Shown here: in pieces, positions 52,273 through 64,000 of the stretch
How positions within the stretch are numbered: the stretch's first letter is position 1
How the letters are laid out: each line of letters starts with the position of its first letter
Assembly: GCA_964057225.1 (NCBI GenBank)
Contig: CAXKVF010000089.1
Location: 62,001 to 126,000 of the forward strand
Length of the DNA stretch: 64,000 nt
Source of the DNA: Auanema rhodensis
Taxonomy: Eukaryota > Nematoda > Chromadorea > Rhabditida > Rhabditidae
Reading direction: 5' to 3'
Translations under genes and position numbers: made by a program
The notes under the pieces: model-generated
Seen by the model: only the letters and a program-made list of their open reading frames with translations
Databases searched by the model: none
What the model was told of the DNA's origin: nothing

Positions 52273-53856
52273 TATGGACATGGGGAATCTAATTTTGAAA
52301 ACCGCATCTCTTTATCTTTCACGTGAAGCGATTTACATACCAAGTGCACATCACGTGTACATTTAATTAGCATAAATTAAAGTTCACGTAAATTTCAAAG
52401 TCATGGTTACCATGAACCAATATCAATAAAAATCTGTTTTTAGACTAATATGGACATAGGGAATCTAATTTTGAAAACCGCATCTCTTTATCTTTCACGT
52501 GAAGCGAGTTACATACCAAGTGCACATCACGTGTACATTTAATTAGCATAAATTAAAGTTCACGTAAATTTCAAAGTCATGGTTACCATGAACCAATATC
52601 AATAAAAATTTTTTTTTAGACTAATATGGACATGGGGAATCTAATTTTGAAAATCGCATTTCTTTATCTTTCACGTGAAGCGAGTTACATACCAAGTGCA
52701 CATCACGTGTACATTTAATTAGCATAAATTAAAGTTCACGTAAATTTCAAAGTCATGGTTACCATGCACCGATATCAATAAAAATTTGTTTTTAGACTAA
52801 TATGGACATGGGGAATCTAATTTTGAAAACCGCATCTCTTTATCTTTCACGTGAAGCGAGTTACATACCAAGTGCACATCACGTGTACATTTAATTAGCA
52901 TAAATTAAAGTTCACGTAAATTTCAAAGTCATGGTTACCATGAACCAATATCAATAAAAATTTGTTTTTAGACTAATATGGACATGGGGAATCTAATTTT
53001 GAAAACCGCATCTCTTTATCTTTCACGTGAAGCGAGTTACATACCAAGTGCACATCACGTGTACATTTAATTAGCATAAATTAAAGTTCACGTAAATTTC
53101 AAAGTCATGGTTACCATGAACCAATATCAATAAAAATTTGTTTTTAGACTAATATGGACATGGGGAATCTAATTTTGAAAACCGCATTTCTTTATCTTTC
53201 ACGTGAAGCGAGTTACATACCAAGTGCACATCACGTGTACATTTAATTAGCATAAATTAAAGTTCACGTAAATTTCAAAGTCATGGTTACCATGCACCAA
53301 TATCAATAAAAATTTGTTTTTAGACTAATATGGACATGGGGAATCTAATTTTGAAAACCGCATCTCTTTATCTTTCACGTGAAGCGAGTTACATACCAAG
53401 TGCACATCACGTGTACATTTAATTAGCATAAATTAAAGTTCACGTAAATTTCAAAGTCATGGTTACCATGAACCAATATCAATAAAAATTTGTTTTTAGA
53501 CTAATATGGACATGGGGAATCTAATTTTGAAAACCGCATCTCTTTATCTTTCACGTGAAGCGAGTTACATACCAAGTGCACATCACGTGTACATTTAATT
53601 AGCATAAATTAAAGTTCACGTAAATTTCAAAGTCATGGTTACCATGAACCAATATCAATAAAAATTTGTTTTTAGACTAATATGGACATGGGGAATCTAA
53701 TTTTGAAAACCGCATTTCTTTATCTTTCACGTGAAGCGAGTTACATACCAAGTGCACATCACGTGTACATTTAATTAGCATAAATTAAAGTTCACGTAAA
53801 TTTCAAAGTCATGGTTACCATGCACCAATATCAATAAAAATTTGTTTTTAGACTAA
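52273..53856. repeat. Trimer HOR, three copies (M298-M306)
   Basis: The order AAC, AAC, t36/CAC is repeated three times (528 bp each: 52273, 52801, 53329). Copy 1 carries many private changes: M298 t60 and c162, M299 a10 and t164 (a run of nine T), M300 t30 and g147. Copies 2 and 3 look clean. This is the shortest regular HOR in the window. Confidence 0.78.
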
Positions 53857-56800
53857 TATGGACATGGGGAATCTAATTTTGAAAACCGCATCTCTTTATC
53901 TTTCACGTGAAGCGAGTTACATACCAAGTGCACATCACGTGTACATTTAATTAGCATAAATTAAAGTTCACGTAAATTTCAAAGTCATGGTTACCATGAA
54001 CCAATATCAATAAAAATTTGTTTTTAGACTAATATGGACATGGGGAATCTAATTTTGAAAACCGCATCTCTTTATCTTTCACGTGAAGCGAGTTACATAC
54101 CAAGTGCACATCACGTGTACATTTAATTAGCATAAATTAAAGTTCACGTAAATTTCAAAGTCATGGTTACCATGAACCAATATCAATAAAAATTTGTTTT
54201 TAAACTAATATGGACATGGGGAATCTAATTTTGAAAACCGCATCTCTTTATCTTTCACGTGAAGCGAGTTACATACCAAGTGCACATCACGTGTACATTT
54301 AATTAGCATAAATTAAAGTTCACGTAAACTTCAAAGTCATGGTTACCATGAAGCAATATCAATAAAAATTTGTTTTTAAACTAATATGGACATGGGGAAT
54401 CTAATTTTGAAAACCGCATCTCTTTATCTTTCACGTGAAGCGAGTTACATACCAAGTGCACATCACGTGTACATTTAATTAGCATAAATTAAAGTTCACG
54501 TAAATTTCAAAGTCATGGTTACCATGAACCAATATCAATAAAAATTTGTTTTTAGACTAATATGGACATGGGGAATCTAATTTTGAAAACCGCATCTCTT
54601 TATCTTTCACGTGAAGCGAGTTACATACCAAGTGCACATCACGTGTACATTTAATTAGCATAAATTAAAGTTCACGTAAATTTCAAAGTCATGGTTACCA
54701 TGAACCAATATCAATAAAAATTTGTTTTCAGACTAATATGGACATGGGGAATCTAATTTTGAAAACCGCATCTCTTTATCTTTCACGTGAAGCGAGTTAC
54801 ATACCAAGTGCACATCACGTGTACATTTAATTAGCATAAATTAAAGTTCACGTAAATTTCAAAGTCATGGTTACCATGAACCAATATCAATAAAAATTTG
54901 TTTTTAGACTAATATGGACATGGGGAATCTAATTTTGAAAACCGCATCTCTTTATCTTTCACGTGAAGCGAGTTACATACCAAGTGCACATCACGTGTAC
55001 ATTTAATTAGCATAAATTAAAGTTCACGTAAATTTCAAAGTCATGGTTACCATGCACCAATATCAATAAAAATTTGTTTTTAGACTAATATGGACATGGG
55101 GAATCTAATTTTGAAAACCGCATCTCTTTATCTTTCACGTGAAGCGAGTTACATACCAAGTGCACATCACGTGTACATTTAATTAGCATAAATTAAAGTT
55201 CACGTAAATTTCAAAGTCATGGTTACCATGCACCAATATCAATAAAAATTTGTTTTTAGACTAATATGGACATGGGGAATCTAATTTTGAAAACCGCATC
55301 TCTTTATCTTTCACGTGAAGCGAGTTACATACCAAGTGCACATCACGTGTACATTTAATTAGCATAAATTAAAGTTCACGTAAATTTCAAAGTCATGGTT
55401 ACCATGCACCAATATCAATAAAAATTTGTTTTCAGACTAATATGGACATGGGGAATCTAATTTTGAAAACCGCATCTCTTTATCTTTCACGTGAAGCGAG
55501 TTACATACCAAGTGCACATCACGTGTACATTTAATTAGCATAAATTAAAGTTCACGTAAATTTCAAAGTCATGGTTACCATAAACCAATATCAATAAAAA
55601 TTTGTTTTTAGACTAATATGGACATGGGGAATCTAATTTTGAAAACCGCATCTCTTTATCTTTCACGTGAAGCGAGTTACATACCAAGTGCACATCACGT
55701 GTACATTTAATTAGCATAAATTAAAGTTCACGTAAATTTCAAAGTCATGGTTACCATGAAGCAATATCAATAAAAATTTGTTTTTAGACTAATATGGACA
55801 TGGGGAATCTAATTTTGAAAACCGCATCTCTTTATCTTTCACGTGAAGCGAGTTACATACCAAGTGCACATCACGTGTACATTTAATTAGCATAAATTAA
55901 AGTTCACGTAAATTTCAATGTCATGGTTACCATGCACCAATATCAATAAAAATTTGTTTTTAGACTAATATGGACATGGGGAATCTAATTTTGAAAACCG
56001 CATCTCTTTATCTTTCACGTGAAGCGAGTTACATACCAAATGCACATCACGTGTACATTTAATTAGCATAAATTAAAGTTCACGTAAATTTCAAAGTCAT
56101 GGTTACCATGCACCAATATCAATAAAAATTTGTTTTTAGACTAATATGGACATGGGGAATCTAATTTTGAAAACCGCATCTCTTTATCTTTCACGTGAAG
56201 CGAGTTACATACCAAGTGCACATCACGTGTACATTTAATTAGCATAAATTAAAGTTCACGTAAATTTCAAAGTCATGGTTACCATGAACCAATATCAATA
56301 AAAATTTGTTTTTAGACTAATATGGACATGGGGAATCTAATTTTGAAAACCGCATCTCTTTATCTTTCACGTGAAGCGAGTTACATACCAAGTGCACATC
56401 ACGTGTACATTTAATTAGCATAAATTAAAGATCACGTAAACTTCAAAGTCATGGTTACCATGAAGCAATATCAATAAAAATTTGTTTTTAGACTAATATG
56501 GACATGGGGAATCTAATTTTGAAAACCGCATCTCTTTATCTTTCACGTGAAGCGAGTTACATACCAAGTGCACATCACGTGTACATTTAATTAGCATAAA
56601 TTAGAGTTCACGTAAATTTCAAAGTCATGGTTACCATGAACCAATATCAATAAAAATTTGTTTTTAGACTAATATGGACATGGGGAATCTAATTTTGAAA
56701 ACCGCATCTCTTTATCTTTCACGTGAAGCGAGTTACATACCAAGTGCACATCACGTGTACATTTAATTAGCATAAATTAAAGTTCACGTAAATTTCAAAG

Positions 56801-58256
56801 TCATGGTTACCATGCACCAATATCAATAAAAATTTGTTTTTAGACTAATATGGACATGGGGAATCTAATTTTGAAAACCGCATCTCTTTATCTTTCACGT
56901 GAAGCGAGTTACATACCAAGTGCACATCACGTGTACATTTAATTAGCATAAATTAAAGTTCACGTAAATTTCAAAGTCATGGTTACCATGAACCAATATC
57001 AATAAAAATTTGTTTTTAGACTAATATGGACATGGGGAATCTAATTTTGAAAACCGCATCTCTTTATCTTTCACGTGAAGCGAGTTACATACCAAGTGCA
57101 CATCACGTGTACATTTAATTAGCATAAATTAAAGTTCACGTAAATTTCAAAGTCATGGTTACCATGAACCAATATCAATAAAAATTTGTTTTTAGACTAA
57201 TATGGACATGGGGAATCTAATTTTGAAAACCGCATCTCTTTATCTTTCACGTGAAGCGAGTTACATACCAAGTGCACATCACGTGTACATTTAATTAGCA
57301 TAAATTAAAGTTCACGTAAATTTCAAAGTCATGGTTACCATGAAGCAATATCAATAAAAATTTGTTTTTAGACTAATATGGACATGGGGAATCTAATTTT
57401 GAAAACCGCATCTCTTTATCTTTCACGTGAAGCGAGTTACATACCAAGTGCACATCACGTGTACATTTAATTAGCATAAATTAAAGTTCACGTAAATTTC
57501 AAAGTCATGGTTACCATGCACCAATATCAATAAAAATTTGTTTTTAGACTAATATGGACATGGGGAATCTAATTTTGAAAACCGCATCTCTTTATCTTTC
57601 ACGTGAAGCGAGTTACATACCAAGTGCACATCACGTGTACATTTAATTAGCATAAATTAAAGTTCACGTAAATTTCAAAGTCATGGTTACCATGAACTAA
57701 TATCAATAAAAATTTGTTTTTAGACTAATATGGACATGGGGAATCTAATTTTGAAAACCGCATCTCTTTATCTTTCACGTGAAGCGAGTTACATACCAAG
57801 TGCACATCACGTGTACATTTAATTAGCATAAATTAAAGTTCACGTAAATTTCAAAGTCATGGTTACCATGAACCAATATCAATAAAAATTCGTTTTTAGA
57901 CTAATATGGACATGGGGAATCTAATTTTGAAAACCGCATCTCTTTATCTTTCACGTGAAGCGAGTTACATACCAAGTGCACATCACGTGTACATTTAATT
58001 AGCATAAATTAAAGTTCACGTAAATTTCAAAGTCATGGTTACCATGAACCAATATCAATAAAAATTTGTTTTTAGACTAATATGGACATGGGGAATCTAA
58101 TTTTGAAAACCGCATCTCTTTATCTTTCACGTGAAGCGAGTTACATACCAAGTGCACATCACGTGTACATTTAATTAGCATAAATTAAAGTTCACGTAAA
58201 TTTCAAAGTCATGGTTACCATGAACCAATATCAATAAAAATTTGTTTTTAGACTAA
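53857..58256. repeat. Low-variant domain, first half of the 21-offset duplication (M307-M331)
   Basis: Tagged monomers: M308 AAC/a171, M309 c121/AAG/a171, M311 AAC/c169, M315 CAC/c169, M321 a111+c121/AAG, M328 AAC/t146, M329 AAC/c163. Private changes: a142 in M316, t127 in M318, a72 in M319, g108 in M322. M313-M322 (54913-56672) recur at 58609-60368, 3696 bp further on. M329 carries c163, last seen at M282. Confidence 0.72.
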
Positions 58257-60016
58257 TATGGACATGGGGAATCTAATTTTGAAAACCGCATCTCTTTATC
58301 TTTCACGTGAAGCGAGTTACATACCAAGTGCACATCACGTGTACATTTAATTAGCATAAATTAAAGTTCACGTAAACTTCAAAGTCATGGTTACCATGAA
58401 GCAATATCAATAAAAATTTGTTTTTAAACTAATATGGACATGGGGAATCTAATTTTGAAAACCGCATCTCTTTATCTTTCACGTGAAGCGAGTTACATAC
58501 CAAGTGCACATCACGTGTACATTTAATTAGCATAAATTAAAGTTCACGTAAATTTCAAAGTCATGGTTACCATGAACCAATATCAATAAAAATTTGTTTT
58601 TAGACTAATATGGACATGGGGAATCTAATTTTGAAAACCGCATCTCTTTATCTTTCACGTGAAGCGAGTTACATACCAAGTGCACATCACGTGTACATTT
58701 AATTAGCATAAATTAAAGTTCACGTAAATTTCAAAGTCATGGTTACCATGCACCAATATCAATAAAAATTTGTTTTTAGACTAATATGGACATGGGGAAT
58801 CTAATTTTGAAAACCGCATCTCTTTATCTTTCACGTGAAGCGAGTTACATACCAAGTGCACATCACGTGTACATTTAATTAGCATAAATTAAAGTTCACG
58901 TAAATTTCAAAGTCATGGTTACCATGCACCAATATCAATAAAAATTTGTTTTTAGACTAATATGGACATGGGGAATCTAATTTTGAAAACCGCATCTCTT
59001 TATCTTTCACGTGAAGCGAGTTACATACCAAGTGCACATCACGTGTACATTTAATTAGCATAAATTAAAGTTCACGTAAATTTCAAAGTCATGGTTACCA
59101 TGCACCAATATCAATAAAAATTTGTTTTCAGACTAATATGGACATGGGGAATCTAATTTTGAAAACCGCATCTCTTTATCTTTCACGTGAAGCGAGTTAC
59201 ATACCAAGTGCACATCACGTGTACATTTAATTAGCATAAATTAAAGTTCACGTAAATTTCAAAGTCATGGTTACCATGAACCAATATCAATAAAAATTTG
59301 TTTTTAGACTAATATGGACATGGGGAATCTAATTTTGAAAACCGCATCTCTTTATCTTTCACGTGAAGCGAGTTACATACCAAGTGCACATCACGTGTAC
59401 ATTTAATTAGCATAAATTAAAGTTCACGTAAATTTCAAAGTCATGGTTACCATGAAGCAATATCAATAAAAATTTGTTTTTAGACTAATATGGACATGGG
59501 GAATCTAATTTTGAAAACCGCATCTCTTTATCTTTCACGTGAAGCGAGTTACATACCAAGTGCACATCACGTGTACATTTAATTAGCATAAATTAAAGTT
59601 CACGTAAATTTCAAAGTCATGGTTACCATGCACCAATATCAATAAAAATTTGTTTTTAGACTAATATGGACATGGGGAATCTAATTTTGAAAACCGCATC
59701 TCTTTATCTTTCACGTGAAGCGAGTTACATACCAAGTGCACATCACGTGTACATTTAATTAGCATAAATTAAAGTTCACGTAAATTTCAAAGTCATGGTT
59801 ACCATGCACCAATATCAATAAAAATTTGTTTTTAGACTAATATGGACATGGGGAATCTAATTTTGAAAACCGCATCTCTTTATCTTTCACGTGAAGCGAG
59901 TTACATACCAAGTGCACATCACGTGTACATTTAATTAGCATAAATTAAAGTTCACGTAAATTTCAAAGTCATGGTTACCATGAACCAATATCAATAAAAA
60001 TTTGTTTTTAGACTAA
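58257..60016. repeat. Second copy of the 21-offset duplication (M332-M341)
   Basis: Order: c121/AAG/a171, AAC, CAC, CAC, CAC/c169, AAC, AAG, CAC, CAC, AAC. M334-M343 match M313-M322 in order and tags. The c121/AAG/a171 start matches M309, which lies 23 monomers upstream, so two monomers were gained or lost between the copies. Confidence 0.75.
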
Positions 60017-62128
60017 TATGGACATGGGGAATCTAATTTTGAAAACCGCATCTCTTTATCTTTCACGTGAAGCGAGTTACATACCAAGTGCACATCACGT
60101 GTACATTTAATTAGCATAAATTAAAGATCACGTAAACTTCAAAGTCATGGTTACCATGAAGCAATATCAATAAAAATTTGTTTTTAGACTAATATGGACA
60201 TGGGGAATCTAATTTTGAAAACCGCATCTCTTTATCTTTCACGTGAAGCGAGTTACATACCAAGTGCACATCACGTGTACATTTAATTAGCATAAATTAA
60301 AGTTCACGTAAATTTCAAAGTCATGGTTACCATGAACCAATATCAATAAAAATTTGTTTTTAGACTAATATGGACATGGGGAATCTAATTTTGAAAACCG
60401 CATCTCTTTATCTTTCACGTGAAGCGAGCTACATACCAAGTGCACATCACGTGTACATTTAATTAGCATAAATTAAAGATCACGTAAACTTCAAAGTCAT
60501 GGTTACCATGAAGCAATATCAATAAAAATTTGTTTTTAGACTAATATGGACATGGGGAATCTAATTTTGAAAACCGCATCTCTTTATCTTTCACGTGAAG
60601 CGAGTTACATACCAAGTGCACATCACGTGTACATTTAATTAGCATAAATTAAAGTTCACGTAAATTTCAAAGTCATGGTTACCATGAACCAATATCAATA
60701 AAAATTTGTTTTTAGACTAATATGGACATGGGGAATCTAATTTTGAAAACCGCATCTCTTTATCTTTCACGTGAAGCGAGTTACATACCAAGTGCACATC
60801 ACGTGTACATTTAATTAGCATAAATTAAAGTTCACGTAAATTTCAAAGTCATGGTTACCATGCACCAATATCAATAAAAATTTGTTTTTAGACTAATATG
60901 GACATGGGGAATCTAATTTTGAAAACCGCATCTCTTTATCTTTCACGTGAAGCGAGTTACATACCAAGTGCACATCACGTGTACATTTAATTAGCATAAA
61001 TTAAAGTTCACGTAAATTTCAAAGTCATGGTTACCATGCACCAATATCAATAAAAATTTGTTTTTAGACTAATATGGACATGGGGAATCTAATTTTGAAA
61101 ACCGCATCTCTTTATCTTTCACGTGAAGCGAGTTACATACCAAGTGCACATCACGTGTACAATTAATTAGCATAAATTAAAGTTCACGTAAATTTCAAAG
61201 TCATGGTTACCATGAACCAATATCAATAAAAATTTGTTTTTAGACTAATATGGACATGGGGAATCTAATTTTGAAAACCGCATCTCTTTATCTTTCACGT
61301 GAAGCGAGTTACATACCAAGTGCACATCACGTGTACATTTAATTAGCATAAATTAAAGTTCACGTAAATTTCAAAGTCATGGTTACCATGAAGCAATATC
61401 AATAAAAATTTGTTTTTAGACTAATATGGACATGGGGAATCTAATTTTGAAAACCGCATCTCTTTATCTTTCACGTGAAGCGAATAACATACCAAGTGCA
61501 CATCACGTGTACATTTAATTAGCATAAATTAAAGTTCACGTAAATTTCAAAGTCATGGTTACCATGAAGCAATATCAATAAAAATTTGTTTTTAGACTAA
61601 TATGGACATGGGGAATCTAATTTTGAAAACCGCATCTCTTTATCTTTCACGTGAAGCGAGTTACATACCAAGTGCACATCACGTGTACATTTAATTAGCA
61701 TAAATTAAAGTTCACGTAAATTTCAAAGTCATGGTTACCATGCACCAATATCAATAAAAATTTGTTTTTAGACTAATATGGACATGGGGAATCTAATTTT
61801 GAAAACCGCATCTCTTTATCTTTCACGTGAAGCGAGTTACATACCAAGTGCACATCACGTGTACATTTAATTAGCATAAATTAAAGTTCACGTAAATTTC
61901 AAAGTCATGGTTACCATGCACCAATATCAATAAAAATTTGTTTTTAGACTAATATGGACATGGGGAATCTAATTTTGAAAACCGCATCTCTTTATCTTTC
62001 ACGTGAAGCGAGTTACATACCAAGTGCACATCACGTGTACATTTAATTAGCATAAATTAAAGTTCACGTAAATTTCAAAGTCATGGTTACCATGAACCAA
62101 TATCAATAAAAATTTGTTTTTAGACTAA
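60017..62128. repeat. 12-monomer HOR unit, copy 1 (M342-M353)
   Basis: Order: a111+c121/AAG, AAC, c61+a111+c121/AAG, AAC, CAC, CAC, AAC, AAG, AAG, CAC, CAC, AAC; 2112 bp. Private changes are a92 in M348 and a60+a62 in M350. The c61 type occurs only here (M344) and in the next copy (M356). Confidence 0.78.
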
Positions 62129-63888
62129 TATGGACATGGGGAATCTAATTTTGAAAACCGCATCTCTTTATCTTTCACGTGAAGCGAGTTACATACCAAG
62201 TGCACATCACGTGTACATTTAATTAGCATAAATTAAAGATCACGTAAACTTCAAAGTCATGGTTACCATGAAGCAATATCAATAAAAATTTGTTTTTAGA
62301 CTAATATGGACATGGGGAATCTAATTTTGAAAACCGCATCTCTTTATCTTTCACGTGAAGCGAGTTACATACCAAGTGCACATCACGTGTACATTTAATT
62401 AGCATAAATTAAAGTTCACGTAAATTTCAAAGTCATGGTTACCATGAACCAATATCAATAAAAATTTGTTTTTAGACTAATATGGACATGGGGAATCTAA
62501 TTTTGAAAACCGCATCTCTTTATCTTTCACGTGAAGCGAGCTACATACCAAGTGCACATCACGTGTACATTTAATTAGCATAAATTAAAGATCACGTAAA
62601 CTTCAAAGTCATGGTTACCATGAACTAATATCAATAAAAATTTGTTTTTAGACTAATATGGACATGGGGAATCTAATTTTGAAAACCGCATCTCTTTATC
62701 TTTCACGTGAAGCGAGTTACATACCAAGTGCACATCACGTGTACATTTAATTAGCATAAATTAAAGTTCACGTAAATTTCAAAGTCATGGTTACCATGAA
62801 CCAATATCAATAAAAATTTGTTTTTAGACTAATATGGACATGGGGAATCTAATTTTGAAAACCGCATCTCTTTATCTTTCACGTGAAGCGAGTTACATAC
62901 CAAGTGCACATCACGTGTACATTTAATTAGCATAAATTAAAGTTCACGTAAATTTCAAAGTCATGGTTACCATGCACCAATATCAATAAAAATTTGTTTT
63001 TAGACTAATATGGACATGGGGAATCTAATTTTGAAAACCGCATCTCTTTATCTTTCACGTGAAGCGAGTTACATACCAAGTGCACATCACGTGTACATTT
63101 AATTAGCATAAATTAAAGTTCACGTAAATTTCAAAGTCATGGTTACCATGAACCAATATCAATAAAAATTTGTTTTTAGACTAATATGGACATGGGGAAT
63201 CTAATTTTGAAAACCGCATCTCTTTATCTTTCACGTGAAGCGAGTTACATACCAAGTGCACATCACGTGTACATTTAATTAGCATAAATTAAAGTTCACG
63301 TAAATTTCAAAGTCATGGTTACCATGAACCAATATCAATAAAAATTTGTTTTTAGACTAATATGGACATGGGGAATCTAATTTTGAAAACCGCATCTCTT
63401 TATCTTTCACGTGAAGCGAGTTACATACCAAGTGCACATCACGTGTACATTTAATTAGCATAAATTAAAGTTCACGTAAATTTCAAAGTCATGGTTACCA
63501 TGAAGCAATATCAATAAAAATTTGTTTTTAGACTAATATGGACATGGGGAATCTAATTTTGAAAACCGCATCTCTTTATCTTTCACGTGAAGCGAGTTAC
63601 ATACCAAGTGCACATCACGTGTACATTTAATTAGCATAAATTAAAGTTCACGTAAATTTCAAAGTCATGGTTACCATGCACCAATATCAATAAAAATTTG
63701 TTTTTAGACTAATATGGACATGGGGAATCTAATTTTGAAAACCGCATCTCTTTATCTTTCACGTGAAGCGAGTTACATACCAAGTGCACATCACGTGTAC
63801 ATTTAATTAGCATAAATTAAAGTTCACGTAAATTTCAAAGTCATGGTTACCATGAACCAATATCAATAAAAATTTGTTTTTAGACTAA
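62129..63888. repeat. 12-monomer HOR unit, partial copy 2 (M354-M363)
   Basis: M354-M358 repeat the start of the previous unit (a111+c121/AAG, AAC, c61+a111+c121, AAC, CAC). M356 ends in AAC/t146 where M344 ends in AAG, which suggests a hybrid with the t146 type of M328. M358-M363 instead follow M323-M328 (CAC, AAC, AAC, AAG, CAC, AAC), 35 monomers upstream. Confidence 0.72.
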
Positions 63889-64000
63889 TATGGACATGGG
63901 GAATCTAATTTTGAAAACCGCATCTCTTTATCTTTCACGTGAAGCGAGTTACATACCAAGTGCACATCACGTGTACATTTAATTAGCATAAATTAAAGTT
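63889..64000. repeat. Partial monomer M364 (first 112 bp) at the window edge
   Basis: This is the first 112 bases of a consensus-type monomer, cut by the end of the window in the TTAAAGTT run at p105-112. The array therefore continues beyond the window, as it also does upstream of base 1, where M1 is simply phased to the window start. Confidence 0.95.

Larger units (their letters stand above)
1..64000. repeat. 176-bp satellite DNA array, 363.6 monomers, one orientation
   Basis: The entire window is a head-to-tail tandem repeat with a 176-bp period. The monomer start (TATGGACATG) falls at 1, 177, 353 and so on to 63889, so 363 complete copies fit with no net length change. The register holds at every copy I read, including across the A5T3 and T5 runs. 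All copies are on the same strand and nothing interrupts the array. Monomers differ from the consensus by a few substitutions each (about 1-2%). The consensus has about 56 G/C in 176 bases. A 150-190 bp AT-rich monomer with higher-order repeats is typical of centromeric satellites in plants and animals; the centromeric role here is inference. All six reading frames contain stops in each monomer, and 176 is not a multiple of 3, so no coding is expected. Species and family are not recognised. Confidence 0.98.

Noticed and set aside
52593-52625. Run of nine T in M299 as a polymerase slippage indel
   Set aside because: The run results from a G-to-T substitution at p164; monomer length is still 176 bp, so no bases were gained.
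1-64000. Open reading frames on either strand
   Set aside because: Each monomer has stops in all six frames (for example TAA at p18, p101, p106, p117, p155 and p174), and the 176-bp period shifts frame every copy. Apparent ORFs are short and only repeat the monomer.
1-64000. CRISPR array
   Set aside because: Repeats are direct and regular, but there is no unique spacer: the whole 176-bp period is conserved, and no cas-like genes can be present because nothing is coding.
1-64000. Telomeric repeats, transposon insertions or array inversions
   Set aside because: No telomere-type short repeat, target-site duplication or terminal inverted repeat was seen, and no monomer occurs in the reverse orientation.
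1-64000. Assignment to Brassica CentBr or another named family by the 176-bp length
   Set aside because: Length agrees, but I could not confirm any sequence match from memory. Naming a species would be a guess.

Overview
The whole window is one uninterrupted satellite DNA array. A 176-bp monomer, about 32% G+C, is repeated head to tail in a single orientation from the first base to the last: 363 full copies plus a 112-bp partial copy. Every copy starts at 1+176k, and copy 364 starts at 63889, so I see no insertion or deletion in 64 kb. There are no genes, RNA genes, transposons, inversions or non-satellite spacers. All six frames are closed by stops in every monomer. The array runs off both ends of the window. 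A monomer of about nucleosome length, strong homogeneity and higher-order structure indicate a eukaryotic centromeric or pericentromeric satellite (plant or animal). I do not recognise the family and cannot name the organism.

Notation used throughout: M1 to M364 are monomers counted from base 1, and p is the position inside the monomer (M1 p1 = base 1). Copies differ from the consensus by only a few substitutions, and many of these are shared and recur in order. The bases at p143-145 fall into four classes, written AAG, AAC, CAC and AAA. Other tags are written as base plus position, for example g120, t50, a166 and a82.

Read this way, the array is a chain of higher-order repeat (HOR) domains. 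1-11440: a 9-monomer unit, its 5- and 6-monomer deletion forms, and a 21-monomer expanded form. 11441-17248: a 10-monomer unit (1760 bp) in three copies. 17249-27632: a 16/17-monomer unit (2816/2992 bp) with an 8-monomer derivative. 27633-29920: a 7-monomer unit. 29921-35904: an 11-monomer unit (1936 bp) with a 10-monomer variant. 35553-49808: a mosaic of linked two-monomer modules with unit lengths of 7 to 16. 49809-51040: a short transitional block. 51041-64000: the least marked part, with a trimer unit, a 21-monomer offset duplication and a 12-monomer unit.

The most informative features are hybrid monomers that join the head of one tagged type to the tail of another. They look like junctions of unequal exchange or gene conversion. 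Each consensus monomer also carries two CACGTG boxes, a 15-bp near-palindrome, an AATAAA-containing A/T tract and blocks (p91-110, p122-138) that almost never vary. These are candidate protein-binding or structural elements. No function can be shown from sequence alone.
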